A stretch of DNA of 64,000 nt from positions 25,672,440 through 25,736,439 of the forward strand of contig CM042089.1 of the NCBI GenBank assembly GCA_023512835.1, in the 5' to 3' direction. This DNA is from Taxillus chinensis (taxonomy: Eukaryota > Streptophyta > Magnoliopsida > Santalales > Loranthaceae). The position numbers and the translations under genes were made by a program. Positions 23,263 to 34,724 of the stretch are shown in pieces. Within the stretch, counting starts at the first letter, position 1; each line of letters opens with the position of its first letter. The notes beneath the pieces are model-generated. The model searched no databases. It saw only the letters and a program-made list of their open reading frames with translations, and was not told the origin of the DNA.

Positions 23263-25560
23263 CGCACTTCCGCTTTGAACTCGTTCCGTACGATCTTCTT
23301 CTGGCCATGTACGGCATTTTCGAAGGTCTTCCGATGGACCGGGGACGTTTTTTGTTCCGATCGCTGCAGAATGGACCCAAGAACCATTCCTTCGGGTGCA
23401 TTCTAAGCATTGTCTTCCGGCATCTTCATTCGGACCATTTCGCCCGCTATGATGTTGTTCCATTTCCTCCAGGCTTATTACCTTCGCCATCTTACGCCTG
23501 ATAGGAACATGACGGCCCGCCGTCCCTCTCGCGCCTCTCCGCCTTCTCCCTACCACGAACAACAAGGCGGTTCACTTTGGTGTGACCCCTCCGACAACCC
23601 ATGCCCCTAACGTCGCCTCTGCTCACCGATCCTCCCGGATTCGGTCCGTTGTTGCCCCCTCCATATCTCGGGCCTCCCAGACACGGCGTCCGTGCCGAAC
23701 CCTCCATGGTTGCGGGGCCATCTCAACGCAGTGTCCCTAAAGTCGTTTCCTCGGCCCCTTCGTCGCTGCGGATGTTCCCACTCCCTCCACTTCCGCCATT
23801 GCTGCCGCGGTTGATACCGCCATTGCCGATGTCCCGGAATCTATTCCGGAAGCTCCTTTGCCTCCCCTACCTCAACCCCGAGCCTACCTTGACCATCTCT
23901 CCGCCGACACCTTAACGGGCCTTTGGCTCCGTTTCAGCCTTGCCCACACCGCCTCCATTCCTGACACCGATCTCCGGGTGTTTTACACTCGCCATACCCA
24001 ATCCCCGGAGACCATGATCATCCTGGAATTTGGACCAAGGCTTTCTTATGCCGGCCTCCATTCTAGATGTGTCGTTCCCTAACCCCTCCAGCCCGGTCCA
24101 TGCCACACGGAGTCCTTCCCCCGCTAAGGCTGGACCTTCTTCTCCCGCTATTGCCATTCCCGTTGTTGACCTATCTGGTCAAACCGGGTCCGCCGCTCCG
24201 GATGCCTCTATTGCTCCGAATGCCCCTTCGTGGCTGCTGTCTGATACTCCTGCGGACTCCTTCGCCTGCGCACTCCTGCTCCTCGTTCATACGGGGGAGT
24301 CCTCCAAAGCTCCGAGTTGGCCCTTGGGCGTGCTTCTTTGGCACGGTCCACTCCGACGTTGTGCTCTCCGCCGCCTAGACCACCACGCCCAAGCTCATAG
24401 CGCCCAAATATCCGCCATCGCCGCCAAGGTTGATGCTCTTGGCGCCCAACTCCTCTCCGCCCTCACCGACTCCTCTACTTCCATGGAATAGAAGATGCAC
24501 CTAGTCGCCTCGTCCGTCCACTCCTTGTCTACCTCCTTCGCGGACCTGGCGCACACGATGGCTCGCCCTCCCGTTGCTCCCCGGCGATCTTCCAAACCGG
24601 GAGAGAGAGTGTCATCCGATCCTTCTGCTCCTCCTACATCACATTCCTCCACTCGTGCCGAGAAGCGACCTACCTTTTCATTGCTTCAGGGAGTTTAAAT
24701 CCCCAAACATAGCCGCTTCTCTCGCCCAAGCTCCTCGAGTGCAGCTCTTCCTCCATCCTCTCCATTCGCACTGACACCTTCCTCCCATCATACGCGGCGT
24801 GTAACCCTCTTGATGCGGACGGAAGCGTGCGTAAGGCAATGATTTCCTATGCTACGTCATCGCCGAGAGAAGATGTCTCTCCGACCTGCACCCTTCTCCC
24901 CGGACGACATTCAGACCCTTTGTTCGGAGAAAGGCCTCTTTACAAATGACGACATTGACAACTTCTCTAGGGATGCTAAAATGGAGATGAGGTCGTTTCC
25001 ATCTTTGTACAAGGACGGCCACTTGTTTGAAGTTCGCCGTGCCGGAATGAGGGCTATCTTCCCAATGTAGATATCATTCAGTCCTTTATCGACGGAATCG
25101 GCGAGGATAGCAAGCCATGGAGAACTCTCTCAACTATCCTCATTCTCATGCCGGATCATGTCGCCACATTTCATGATGGCTGTCTTCATGATTCATCCAA
25201 ACGATGATTCGATTGATTCTCATCGGGTTGTAGAGCAAGATGTAAAAAGAATCAATGGGAACCACCGTGTCTCATGTTGATCAAGCTGTGAAGAAAGCCG
25301 GATTATATGAAAAGTTGGGCATCACTCCTTTGAGTCCAACCGAGAAGTCAAGGCGACATTCCGAGGCAAGAAGCAAGTGCCACAACAGCCGATGGAGATA
25401 GGCAGCGGGGCCTTTGTCCGTTACTTCATCAAGTCATTCTTAAGTGTGGACAAATCTTGGAGCTAACACACCACTTATTCGATGAAGCAGACAATGGAGC
25501 TTAGAGAGAAAGCAAGCAACAATGATCTTCAAGTATAGTAAGCCTTATGTACCTTAATGA
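23263..25560 (+). pseudogene. env-like 3' region of copia copy 2
   Basis: Sireviruses carry a long gene region after pol, often called env-like; its function is unknown. Here it begins inside the gene at the Athila junction with MYGIFEGLPMDRGRFLFRSL (23307), then a Pro/Ala/Ser-rich middle (23600-24490, for example SPSPAKAGPSSPAIAIP), then DDIQTLCSEKGLFTNDDIDN (near 24910) and a C-terminal block with KKVPQQ-like and KQTMELREKASN-type sequence ending near 25540. Each block has a counterpart in 57386-59648. The frame is broken many times. The Pro-rich composition and coiled-coil end do not by themselves indicate an envelope glycoprotein. Confidence 0.65.
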
Positions 25561-25687
25561 AAATCTTGTATAAAGGCTGAATTGTATTCTTGCTTGATAA
25601 ATGAAAATGGTTGTGATGTGTATTCTGTATGTTATCTTTTTGCGCTGCTTACCGGATCAGATTACAAAGGGTTTGGGCATATCCATA

Positions 25688-25698
25688 ATTGGGGGAGA
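25688..25698 (+). other. polypurine tract of copia copy 2
   Basis: TTGGGGGAGAT immediately precedes the LTR start TGTTGGATCA. The identical sequence precedes the 3' LTR at 59810. Confidence 0.8.
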
Positions 25699-26879
25699 TT
25701 GTTGGATCAAGCCCAGAATTTGGATAATGCTGATAAAGCCCTATGTAATTTGATTTGAGATCTTTTGTCTTTTGTCTTTAATCATTGCGAAGATATGTTA
25801 TTAATCCAGGAGATACACTCGTAAGAGCAAAGCTAAGGACAGGATACATAATCCCGATCCTGGATGAGAGTGAGTGTCGTCAAACACTTGGTAAATAACC
25901 AAGTCCCCCATACATACGGAGTAAGGAAGTCTTGATGCGGAATAAGGGCCCGAGTCTTTATTCACACGGAGTAAGGAAACCAGATGTGGAGTAAGGAATC
26001 CGGACCACTCACTCATGCGGAGTAAGGATGTGCTAGTACGGAGTAAGTCATCCGATCCTTTAAACTCGCACGGAGTAAGAAACTCGTACGGAGTAAGGAA
26101 CTTACATGCGGAGTAAGGAAGCGCGATACGTAATAAGCACTCCGACCTTCTCATTCACACGGAGTAAGGAAGCACGACACGGACTAAGGATTCCAAGTAC
26201 CAAATAGATACGGAGTAATCAACCACCGACACGGAGTAAGGTTCCGAGCTTCATTAGCAACGGAGTAAGGAAAATTACACCGGACCAAGAATATGCTACT
26301 TCAATTTACCGCATTTAAAGTTATCAGCTCATGGTGTCCCGATGTAAGACAAACTCGTTGAAAACCTGAAGAATCTTACACGTGGATCACCCGGATATGT
26401 GGACACAACTTTAATTATACTTGGGAACTCACAAAGGCACTTATACTCTTTAAACCCAAGATCTTGATCTCCACAAACCACAACAATCAAGGCAGAGAGA
26501 TTACCAGGAATAGTTAGTGCTAAACACATTCCGGAACTACAAGTTCCAAGGTTGTCTCTTAGAAATGTTTTTATAAATATTCATACTTGTACATTTGAAA
26601 ATGTAAGTGCGAGCGAGCCTGAATCAACCATGTGTATGCACAAGAGTTCAAAGACATAATATAGGCTAATGTGTGAATCCTTTTGTAAACAGAGTGTAAA
26701 AGAGTCTTGCTTCTATTTTTTTGTATTTATCTTTTGATAATAAAACAAAATACTCCCACTATCCTGGTTATCTTCCTGATGATTCTATCACTTAACTAGA
26801 TAAGTGTTGTGTCATAAGAGAATCAAAAGAATTTCGATAAGAGCCTATTCACCCCCCCCTAGGCTCCAAGGGACCATCA
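25699..26879 (+). repeat. 3' LTR of copia copy 2
   Basis: Starts TGTTGGATCAAGCCC and ends AGGGACCATCA, about 1.18 kb. TATA box (TATAAATA) at 26572-26579. Contains the CGGAGTAAGG array (about 25910-26280), but without the ordered 95-base higher-order units of the right-hand copy. Homologous to 48193-49522 and 59810-61218. Confidence 0.9.
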
Positions 26880-26983
26880 TTATAAATAATGCACCAATAT
26901 AAATATACATATTAAACATGACCATGATAAAATAAGTTCTTCATTTAATCTTTGTTTCATTGTATGAAGACTATATATTCTAT

Positions 26984-28375
26984 TGTTGGATACCTACTTT
27001 ATCGATTGATTTTAATCCAAACCATTTAATTAATTCATATCTATAATTTGTCTTTTGACTTATAAATGAGTAAGAGGCTTTGAGCTCAAATACCTCGATA
27101 TATTGGACATAATATTATAGATAGTAAGAGCATCAAGTTGGGTGTGTGGAAGTCACTACTTCGCTATGCGAAGAGAAATGATATCTCATCTTGTTTAATT
27201 TAGAATTCTTAGGTAAATTAAGCACTTGTAACTATATTAGATATAATTTATTATAAATCTTAATTTATGATTGATCATGAATAGATCGCTCATTAGAGAA
27301 TTAATGATAACATATGAACAAAAAGATATAATTAGAGAAGTTAAACAGTATCTATTGATACTTATATCTAATTATGAATATCATAGTAGAGAATCATATC
27401 ACATGACGATCAGTTATATCGATGGATAAATTCTTTATTGTGGATTCTTGTAATTATATTCATTTAATCTTTACTCCATGGTTATAGCTCAAATTAAAAT
27501 TAATAAATAATGATTTATTTGATTAATGAGATTAATTAATTAAATATTATTTATTGGAGTTTCAATTAAATAGATTCATTTGAACCCTCTGACTAGCATT
27601 ATACATTTTTGAATGGAGTATTAGATTATTGTAAGATAATTTTCTGGCTATGTTTACGAACTGATATCTCAACATGTGTTTATATATATTTAAGAGTTAA
27701 ACACACGCACGAGCGCGCGCACACACACACAGACACATTACATGATTATTAATTTAATTAGATTAAATAAATAATGATATATGATAAATATATTTATTAA
27801 TTTAATGTTATTAAATAAATAATTGTATTATTTATTTATTTGATAAATACATAAATTTGAATATTTATTTAATTAGATCTAATATACACAATAATCATAT
27901 TATTTAAAAATAATTATGAATATTGTATATTAATATTTGTTAACTAAAAGGACATATGTGTAGTAGCATATAAGTCACCCTAGGTCTATATATACATACA
28001 TATATAGCTGCCTAGGTTAAGATAAGCAAGAGAGAGAGGTGACAACCAACCTTGGAGGTGTTGTTGTTCCTATTCTTTGATCCAAGGGAAACATAGCCTT
28101 GTGCTCCTTGAGAAGTTAAATAACATAGAAAACTAAATAGTGATTGTATCCAATAAAGAGCAAGAACAATCAAAGGTTGATCGCAACTCCAGGCTTCAAG
28201 AAAGAAAAAGATGGTTCTTACTTTTCGTTTCTGAAGTTGATTTCTTTTTTTACCCTCTTTGTAGAATTATAACAATTTATGCATCTTTTGAATCCCAATA
28301 TTTGATTGCCGAATAAAAAAATTAAAATACGTTTCCACTACGGTTAAGTATTAACCCTATTCTGACATTCTAACA
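26984..28375 (+). repeat. possible LTR-like segment (unproven)
   Basis: Begins TGTTGGATAC and ends GACATTCTAACA, imperfectly inverted ends of the copia LTR type, with an AT-rich body. No matching 5-base duplication (TCTAT on the left, AAAAT on the right) and no second copy in the window. Could be a decayed solo LTR or chance. Confidence 0.22.
27700..27736. repeat. alternating CA/CG microsatellite
   Basis: ACACACGCAC GAGCGCGCGC followed by (AC)n. Alternating purine-pyrimidine sequence within AT-rich DNA. Confidence 0.85.
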
Positions 28376-29483
28376 AAAATATCACTGAAGAGTATCATTC
28401 AATTGATGATATGTTATGGTATCTAGATAATTAACTTAGATTATTATGATATGATGTCTGAACTTGAAAGATTTCTTATGTTATGGCCAAATATATTCTC
28501 TTTACATAATTTATTTTCCTTTCATGTTTTACTTTTAGTCTTTTTATGAGTCTTACTAAGATATTTGAGTTCACCTATTCCCTTTTTCTTTTCTTAGCTG
28601 GGTAATTAAAGATAAGAGCTTGCTAAATGAGGAGTTAAAGGATAGGTAAAATAAGATTGTGTGTATTTATAAATTATGATGTACAAAGTTATGTATCTTA
28701 ATTATGTAGTAATAAGTTACAGATACTTATGAAGAAGTTATTTGTTTTCAAAATAAAATTATATTTTCAAAAATAAAATTTGACCGACAAATTATGTTTG
28801 CTACAAGAATTTTTATGAATAAAGTGATATTTCATTCAAATTCTTATTTGAAAAGAGCACTATTTTTCAAAATGCATGTCTTTTAAAAAAATGAATGGCT
28901 CAATGGTTTAAATAATAATAAAATTGTTTGACAATTAAAAGCAATAAATAAAATAAATCCACGTGTAAAATTTCAGTCGTTCACACTATAAATGAAAGGA
29001 TCATATTAATAGGAATTATATTGAATTGTACAGCAGCCTTATTCGACTGATACTGGCAGCGTATTTTATTATCTAAAAAGGTGATATTGTAGTTGTTTGA
29101 TTTGTTATCCTTTTCTGAAACATTCGGTCAATAAATTACAACTAGAAATGTTAAACGAATGATTGTCCTCCGGGACCTCGTGGACTGAACTGATCGTCTT
29201 AAAACTGTTTAATAACGAGTCTAAACAGTTTTTGAAGCAAACCCAAGTCCCATACCAGACCCAGTCTAGCAATTCACCCCAGCTTTTGTTTAGAATTTGC
29301 TGGAATCTTATTTGAAATTTATTTAAACATTTTATTATTGTGATAAAAAAAAATTAATTATAGTTTGTGGAGATTGAAATTGAAACTAGTATTGTTTGGA
29401 GCTAGACATTATTATTATAATTTCTTATTATTGCCTATTACTAAAATTATTATTGTTTGAAATTTATTTGTATAATTTTTTTA

Positions 29484-29586
29484 AAATTATAATTAAAAAA
29501 ACTCACCACACGAGCTAGCCCACCCTTGCAGTGTGCAGACTAGATTAGAAAAGAAATTTCAGGCACATTTAAAAGGAGGTTTTTTC

Positions 29587-29625
<39 letters not shown>

Positions 29626-29700
29626 AACACACGAACTAGCCCACCTTTGCAGTGCAGGCTTGATTAGACAAGAAATTTCAGGGTCATTTAAAAGCAGGCC
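29484..29700. repeat. tandem duplication with poly-A
   Basis: A unit of about 100 bases containing an A run, CACACGA(G/A)CTAGCCCACC, TTGCAGTG and AAGAAATTTCAGG occurs twice in a row. The A run is 7 in the first copy and 29 (29594-29622) in the second. Confidence 0.8.
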
Positions 29701-32700
29701 AAAATATACGCAATCCGTTTAGACCCCAGGCCCGCATGAACTGAACTCAGCAGGTTCCAATTATGTAGAATAAAATGAAAATAATATTTATTGTTTTCTG
29801 GGATTCATCAAAAGATCATCTCATTCATCTGCTCCTTGAAAAAACTGGATCACAATTAAATTCAAAATCAAGCATTACCAACTAAATTAATTTATACTTT
29901 TATTTGTATTATATATATTATTACTTTAAATAAAATAAATGACTTTCAAATATATTACTTAAGATATACACACAAAATCAATATCAAGAATAATTTTATT
30001 TTAAAATTTTTAAAGTTTAGAATATATATCATAGAAATGTGTTATGGTTTGCAATAGTATTTCGTCCAAAAAATATTTTTACAAAATTTAAAAAACTTTA
30101 TAATAATATTCCTCAAATCCTATCCACCTATTCCTACCCGTGAAAATCCTCTCCCACCTATGAATATTTCAAACAATATTAGCTCAACAGCAATCTGAAT
30201 GTACTAAAAAAAATCATAAATGTCTTAGTCTTGCTCAAATTAAAATAATAAATTTTCAGTAAGGAATTTTAAATATATACCATTTTTAAATAAAATACAT
30301 TAAATTAATTTAAGTTAATAAATTAAAATATTAATTTATCCATAATATCAACTTAATTACATAAACATATTTTACATTTTATTAAGAATAATAAAATAAT
30401 AAGTATAATAACACTAATACTAAGGGGAATTTATTCGGTTCAAAACTAAATTAATTTAATGAATAATTTGTTTGCTTTACAGAATAAAATCATATCAATT
30501 TAATATAACTTTAAATATAACCCCAACTATTTAACTGCATCTTCAATATGATTCCGATGATACTAAAATAAATTAATTTAAGCAAAAAAAAACAGTGCTA
30601 AAATGACCATTTTAGGAAGGAAATATATGACAGGGAAAAAGTTCCCCAAAATCAGGCCAAACTATAGGAATTGCAAAATCAATCACTCACCCCGACAGAA
30701 CCGCCCTAATTCGATGACTACAAACCATCATATTTAGCTCAAATCTTGTCCAACCCACCCGACTCGAAGTTTTTAAAGAAATTTAATATAAAAAATTAAT
30801 TACCCTATCCAACCAGCCCAACATACCTCAGACTGTCCAAACACCCAAATTGAGTCGAATTCATATCAGAATATACATTTTTAGGTTGAATTCAAGTAAA
30901 TCAGTACTCAAAACCATTGACACACCTAGGCTAGGCCACATTCTTGGCATCACGCGTCAAAGCCATCCAAATAAAAGAGTCTTGACTAGGGAGTATGCAT
31001 GGATCTGTCATTAACGGATGACTAATTCTTTCACTTTCAAATGACCTGTCAACCTCAATAATCAACGGATTTGTTAAATTTTTTGACGGATACTAACCTG
31101 GCGAATTAAGCAAGTACCAACCGCCATTTATCAAGATATAATTAAACGACATACATTAAAAAAATATAAAATAATTAAAAGTATATTATTTTATTCACTA
31201 AATATTTATAATTATAAATAAGAAAAAATATGAAATTTATAAATCACAACATCACAAACTCACAATATCACACTGCATAACTATCTCTCTCTCACAAAAT
31301 GGAAGAAATGATAATAAACTAATATTTAATAGATAGATAATAAAGTCTACTCTATTTTTATAATAGAGTACGGCAGTCAAAATAGTTGCGGTTTTAAATA
31401 TTCACACCCGCCACCAACCGACCCAACCCATCATAAAATAAAATTTTCAATCGATACACTTACTTAAATATTTTTTATTTGCCAGGTGATGGATAGATTT
31501 AAATTGGATCAAATAGAACAGGCAGATAGATGCACACCCCCTAATCTTAGCTATTATAAGAAGACTTTTAAAAATAATAATAGCACGTATTAATTGCCCA
31601 ATTATTTTATAAAAGTTCATAAATTTAAATTACTATATACTTTCTAATATAAATATATACAATACGATAAATTATCTTAATTACATTATCATTAAAATAA
31701 TATTTTTCTTTTAATAATAATTTTTATAATTTAATATAAAATATAAATATAAATTATAAAAACATAAAAAGTAAAAAAAGTAAAAAAAATTATATAATTT
31801 AATAATTATAACAAATAAACAGTATTTCACAATTTATTAAAAAACATTACGAAATAACTTTATGCCTTTTACTTATTTCTCTAAATTAAAAAAACCTTTG
31901 TTCTCTAATAATAATAATAATAATGAAAAGGGAAAAAATCGGAAAAAGTTTGCTCTCTCCCCTACCATTAAATAAATTCAACGAAAGACCCCAGACATGT
32001 AAATGGAAACAATCATTCCCAAGCTAGTTATTTTTCTTCCAATAATCAGCTTAAGTAAATACAACAAAATGACACAAATTAAATTTTTACATACATGGAA
32101 TTTTAAAAGGTACAATACCAAAACCTTTGATACTATCAAAGGCAGGTCAGTTTTCTTCTACAAAAACCAGAGCATCATACATGTCTTATAATTCTCCTCC
32201 ATATCAACTTTACCAAATGCCAAGGGCATTTAACAAAATAAATAAATAAATAATAGAGTAACAAGATAAAAGAAGAAACTAAACAAAAGGGATTTTACAA
32301 ATTTGTGATACTGCGACGATGCGTCAACAAAACCACCACCGTATCATAGACAAGACAGCACAAAAAACTTCGGTATTTACGAAGACAGCCCCGAACCCAA
32401 TTTAACACGTTGAAATAGTATTTGGCTATGCATAAACCGATAACAGAACCATTTGACAGGCAATGTATGAGTGCGCAAACACAGCAAAAGGTTTCATTCA
32501 TTTTGCCGCGGTGGTTGTATACTGAATACCTTTTCAACTGGATGATCAAAATATAGAGATTGAACTACAAGAGTCAAATGATAATATCGTCTACAATATA
32601 AGACTTACACACATGGAAAACATCGTGACCTACCAAGCATAGCCTATGAAACAAAACTTATATTGGGCTAAAATATAGTTGGATACACTATAATGCACTT

Positions 32701-34724
32701 TCAAGAGACCAAAACCTCCAGATACTCGATCAAGCAGCCAAATAGCCATCGCCCCTACTTCTTTCTCCTTTAAAAAAAGATATGGCCATGCTTCCGGTGT
32801 TTGAAACTTGGGGAAGGGATTTGACTTCAAAACGAGTACTTCAAATCTCCTAGAAATACCAGATGTTACGTTATTTGTCAACCCTCCGCTAGAATTTTCA
32901 AGGAAAATACAAACTACCCAACTAGAATTTTTTTTTCCTTGGCTCTAATCGTTCTCTACAGATTTCTTCTTTGTGCTCTTCCTCTCTCTAAACCTTCCTC
33001 TCTGGACATTCTCCCTAAATCTTTCTTTCAAATCCCAAATTTAAATCTGTTTAATCTAGCAGTAAGATATTTAGATAATAAAAATTAAAATCTTATAATT
33101 TGTCCAATCCCGAAATCTTGATGCAACCTAATTTGCTAAGCTACATAGATACTATTGTCGATCTTCAATAATGCAAAATATAATAAAACTTGTCAAATAA
33201 ACTTTGTAAATACAAACGGAAGAATCTTGAAACGCTACTGTGCTTTTTATTAAAAGCTACTTCACCCGCTTCAGCAGTTTCAGATATAGACCAAATTCTG
33301 ATGAGATATCCCAACACATGCATTTCGATCAAGATTCAGCAAAAAAACAGTCCAAACCCACAACTCCATATAATGCTCCACCCAGGTACGGAAAAAGCAT
33401 CCACACCAATCATTTCATACTACAACCTCAACCACCCCCCTTCAATGATCCTTGAGCATCTTAAACTATATTTCCAGTACATAGAATAAATAGTATAATC
33501 CATTGAGGCGCTCCGACGAGCAATGTAAAACTCAGTAGTGAGCAATTATTGTTGCATAGCATGTTACCCAGCCTAATAAAACACAATAGTCATCCTGACC
33601 TGCAACTTCTTGTTTGAACAAAATCCAACTTTACTTAAAATTTACCAAATATATACTATCACCCAAAGTCGAACCAACTTTGATCGCTATAACAACGAAT
33701 GTACAACCTAAAACCAATAGATTCTTTTGTAGCAAAAGAAAAAAGACGTCTTACCAGAGATCAATGACAAGTTCATTAATGTAGGGTAAAAAAATACAGA
33801 ATAGTCAGTTATGAACAGGTCCAGTCATTCTCTTCCTAAAGTGTTAGTTTCCATTGCATCGATCTTCCACATTTTCAATTTAACTCCATTGAGGAAACAG
33901 TTCATAAAGTGGTGCAAGTTGACAATTGTAAATTCACAAGCCATTGCCATGCAGCACAGGCGACACATTTGTCCATAGCCATGCAGCATTAGCGACACAC
34001 CTGTCATGCTGATTGATATCTTACAGGCTCCATTAATTGTTTCGAGTACCAAAGGTAAAAGAAGATGTAGCACAGGTGTTAATTCACTTCTTAAAAATGT
34101 AAATGACTTATATTATCCAGAGCTGTTCCATGAGCTCATATATTTGAACCTTTAAACAGGAAATTCAGCAACTTCCTTTGACCAGCAGGTGCTCCAGAGA
34201 GAATAAATGATGCAACTTACAAAAACCAGAAATCAAGCACTTCTTGTTTTCAAGATCCGAATAACTTATTTCCTTACAAAGAAGTTTATGACCGCAGGAA
34301 GCCCCATCTATATGAAAAATTCTTGAAAGTGCAACTTTCCATTATAAACTTAACTTTTCCCTTATTCCACAAGGAACTATCACTGCTTCATAGTATGCTC
34401 CCTTCATACAGTCGAAGCCATTATAATGTAAATCCTTCAACCATTTCCAGTTCCGACTGCAGCAGCCTCTTTGTGGAACAAATCTGTGCCATTACAGCAG
34501 CCTCATTGTGGAGATGAATCTGTGCCATTAGACAAATTCACATGTGACCAAATTGGCGGACTGCCACGTCTCTTAGAGAAAGGAGAAAGTTGTGAAACCT
34601 TCATCCGAATGACTTCAAATGACAGGAACAAATCCAAGTGGAAAGAACATTGTTTACGCACCTAATCACAAGCCTTAACAAAGATATAATATGAATAGAC
34701 ATAACAAACAGTTCAGACTTACCT

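Larger units (their letters stand above)
23263..26879 (+). mobile_element. Sirevirus-like Ty1/copia element, 3' part (copy 2)
   Basis: Sequence from 23263 matches 57343-59800 of the complete copia element in the right block and is followed by the same polypurine tract and LTR type. The upstream part, with gag and pol, was separated by the Athila insertion and is off the window. More diverged from the right-hand copy than that copy's two LTRs are from one another, so it is an independent insertion. Confidence 0.88.
26880..34570. other. AT-rich intergenic region, no gene recognised
   Basis: No coding region could be supported on either strand. It contains an alternating purine-pyrimidine tract (27700-27736), a short tandem duplication with a 29-base A run (29484-29700), short direct repeats near 33940-34010 and 34437-34529, and a possible LTR-like segment at 26984-28375. 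Stretches around 29130-29290, 29695-29760 and 30655-31560 have a more GC-rich, repeat-like texture, perhaps old non-autonomous elements, but I could not classify them. The last 1-2 kb before 34570 may hold the 3' UTR of the RRM gene. Confidence 0.6.

Noticed and set aside
32003..34073. Several short ORFs on both strands between 32000 and 34100
   Set aside because: No recognisable motif, ordinary length for chance ORFs, AT-rich surroundings; part may be 3' UTR of the RRM gene.
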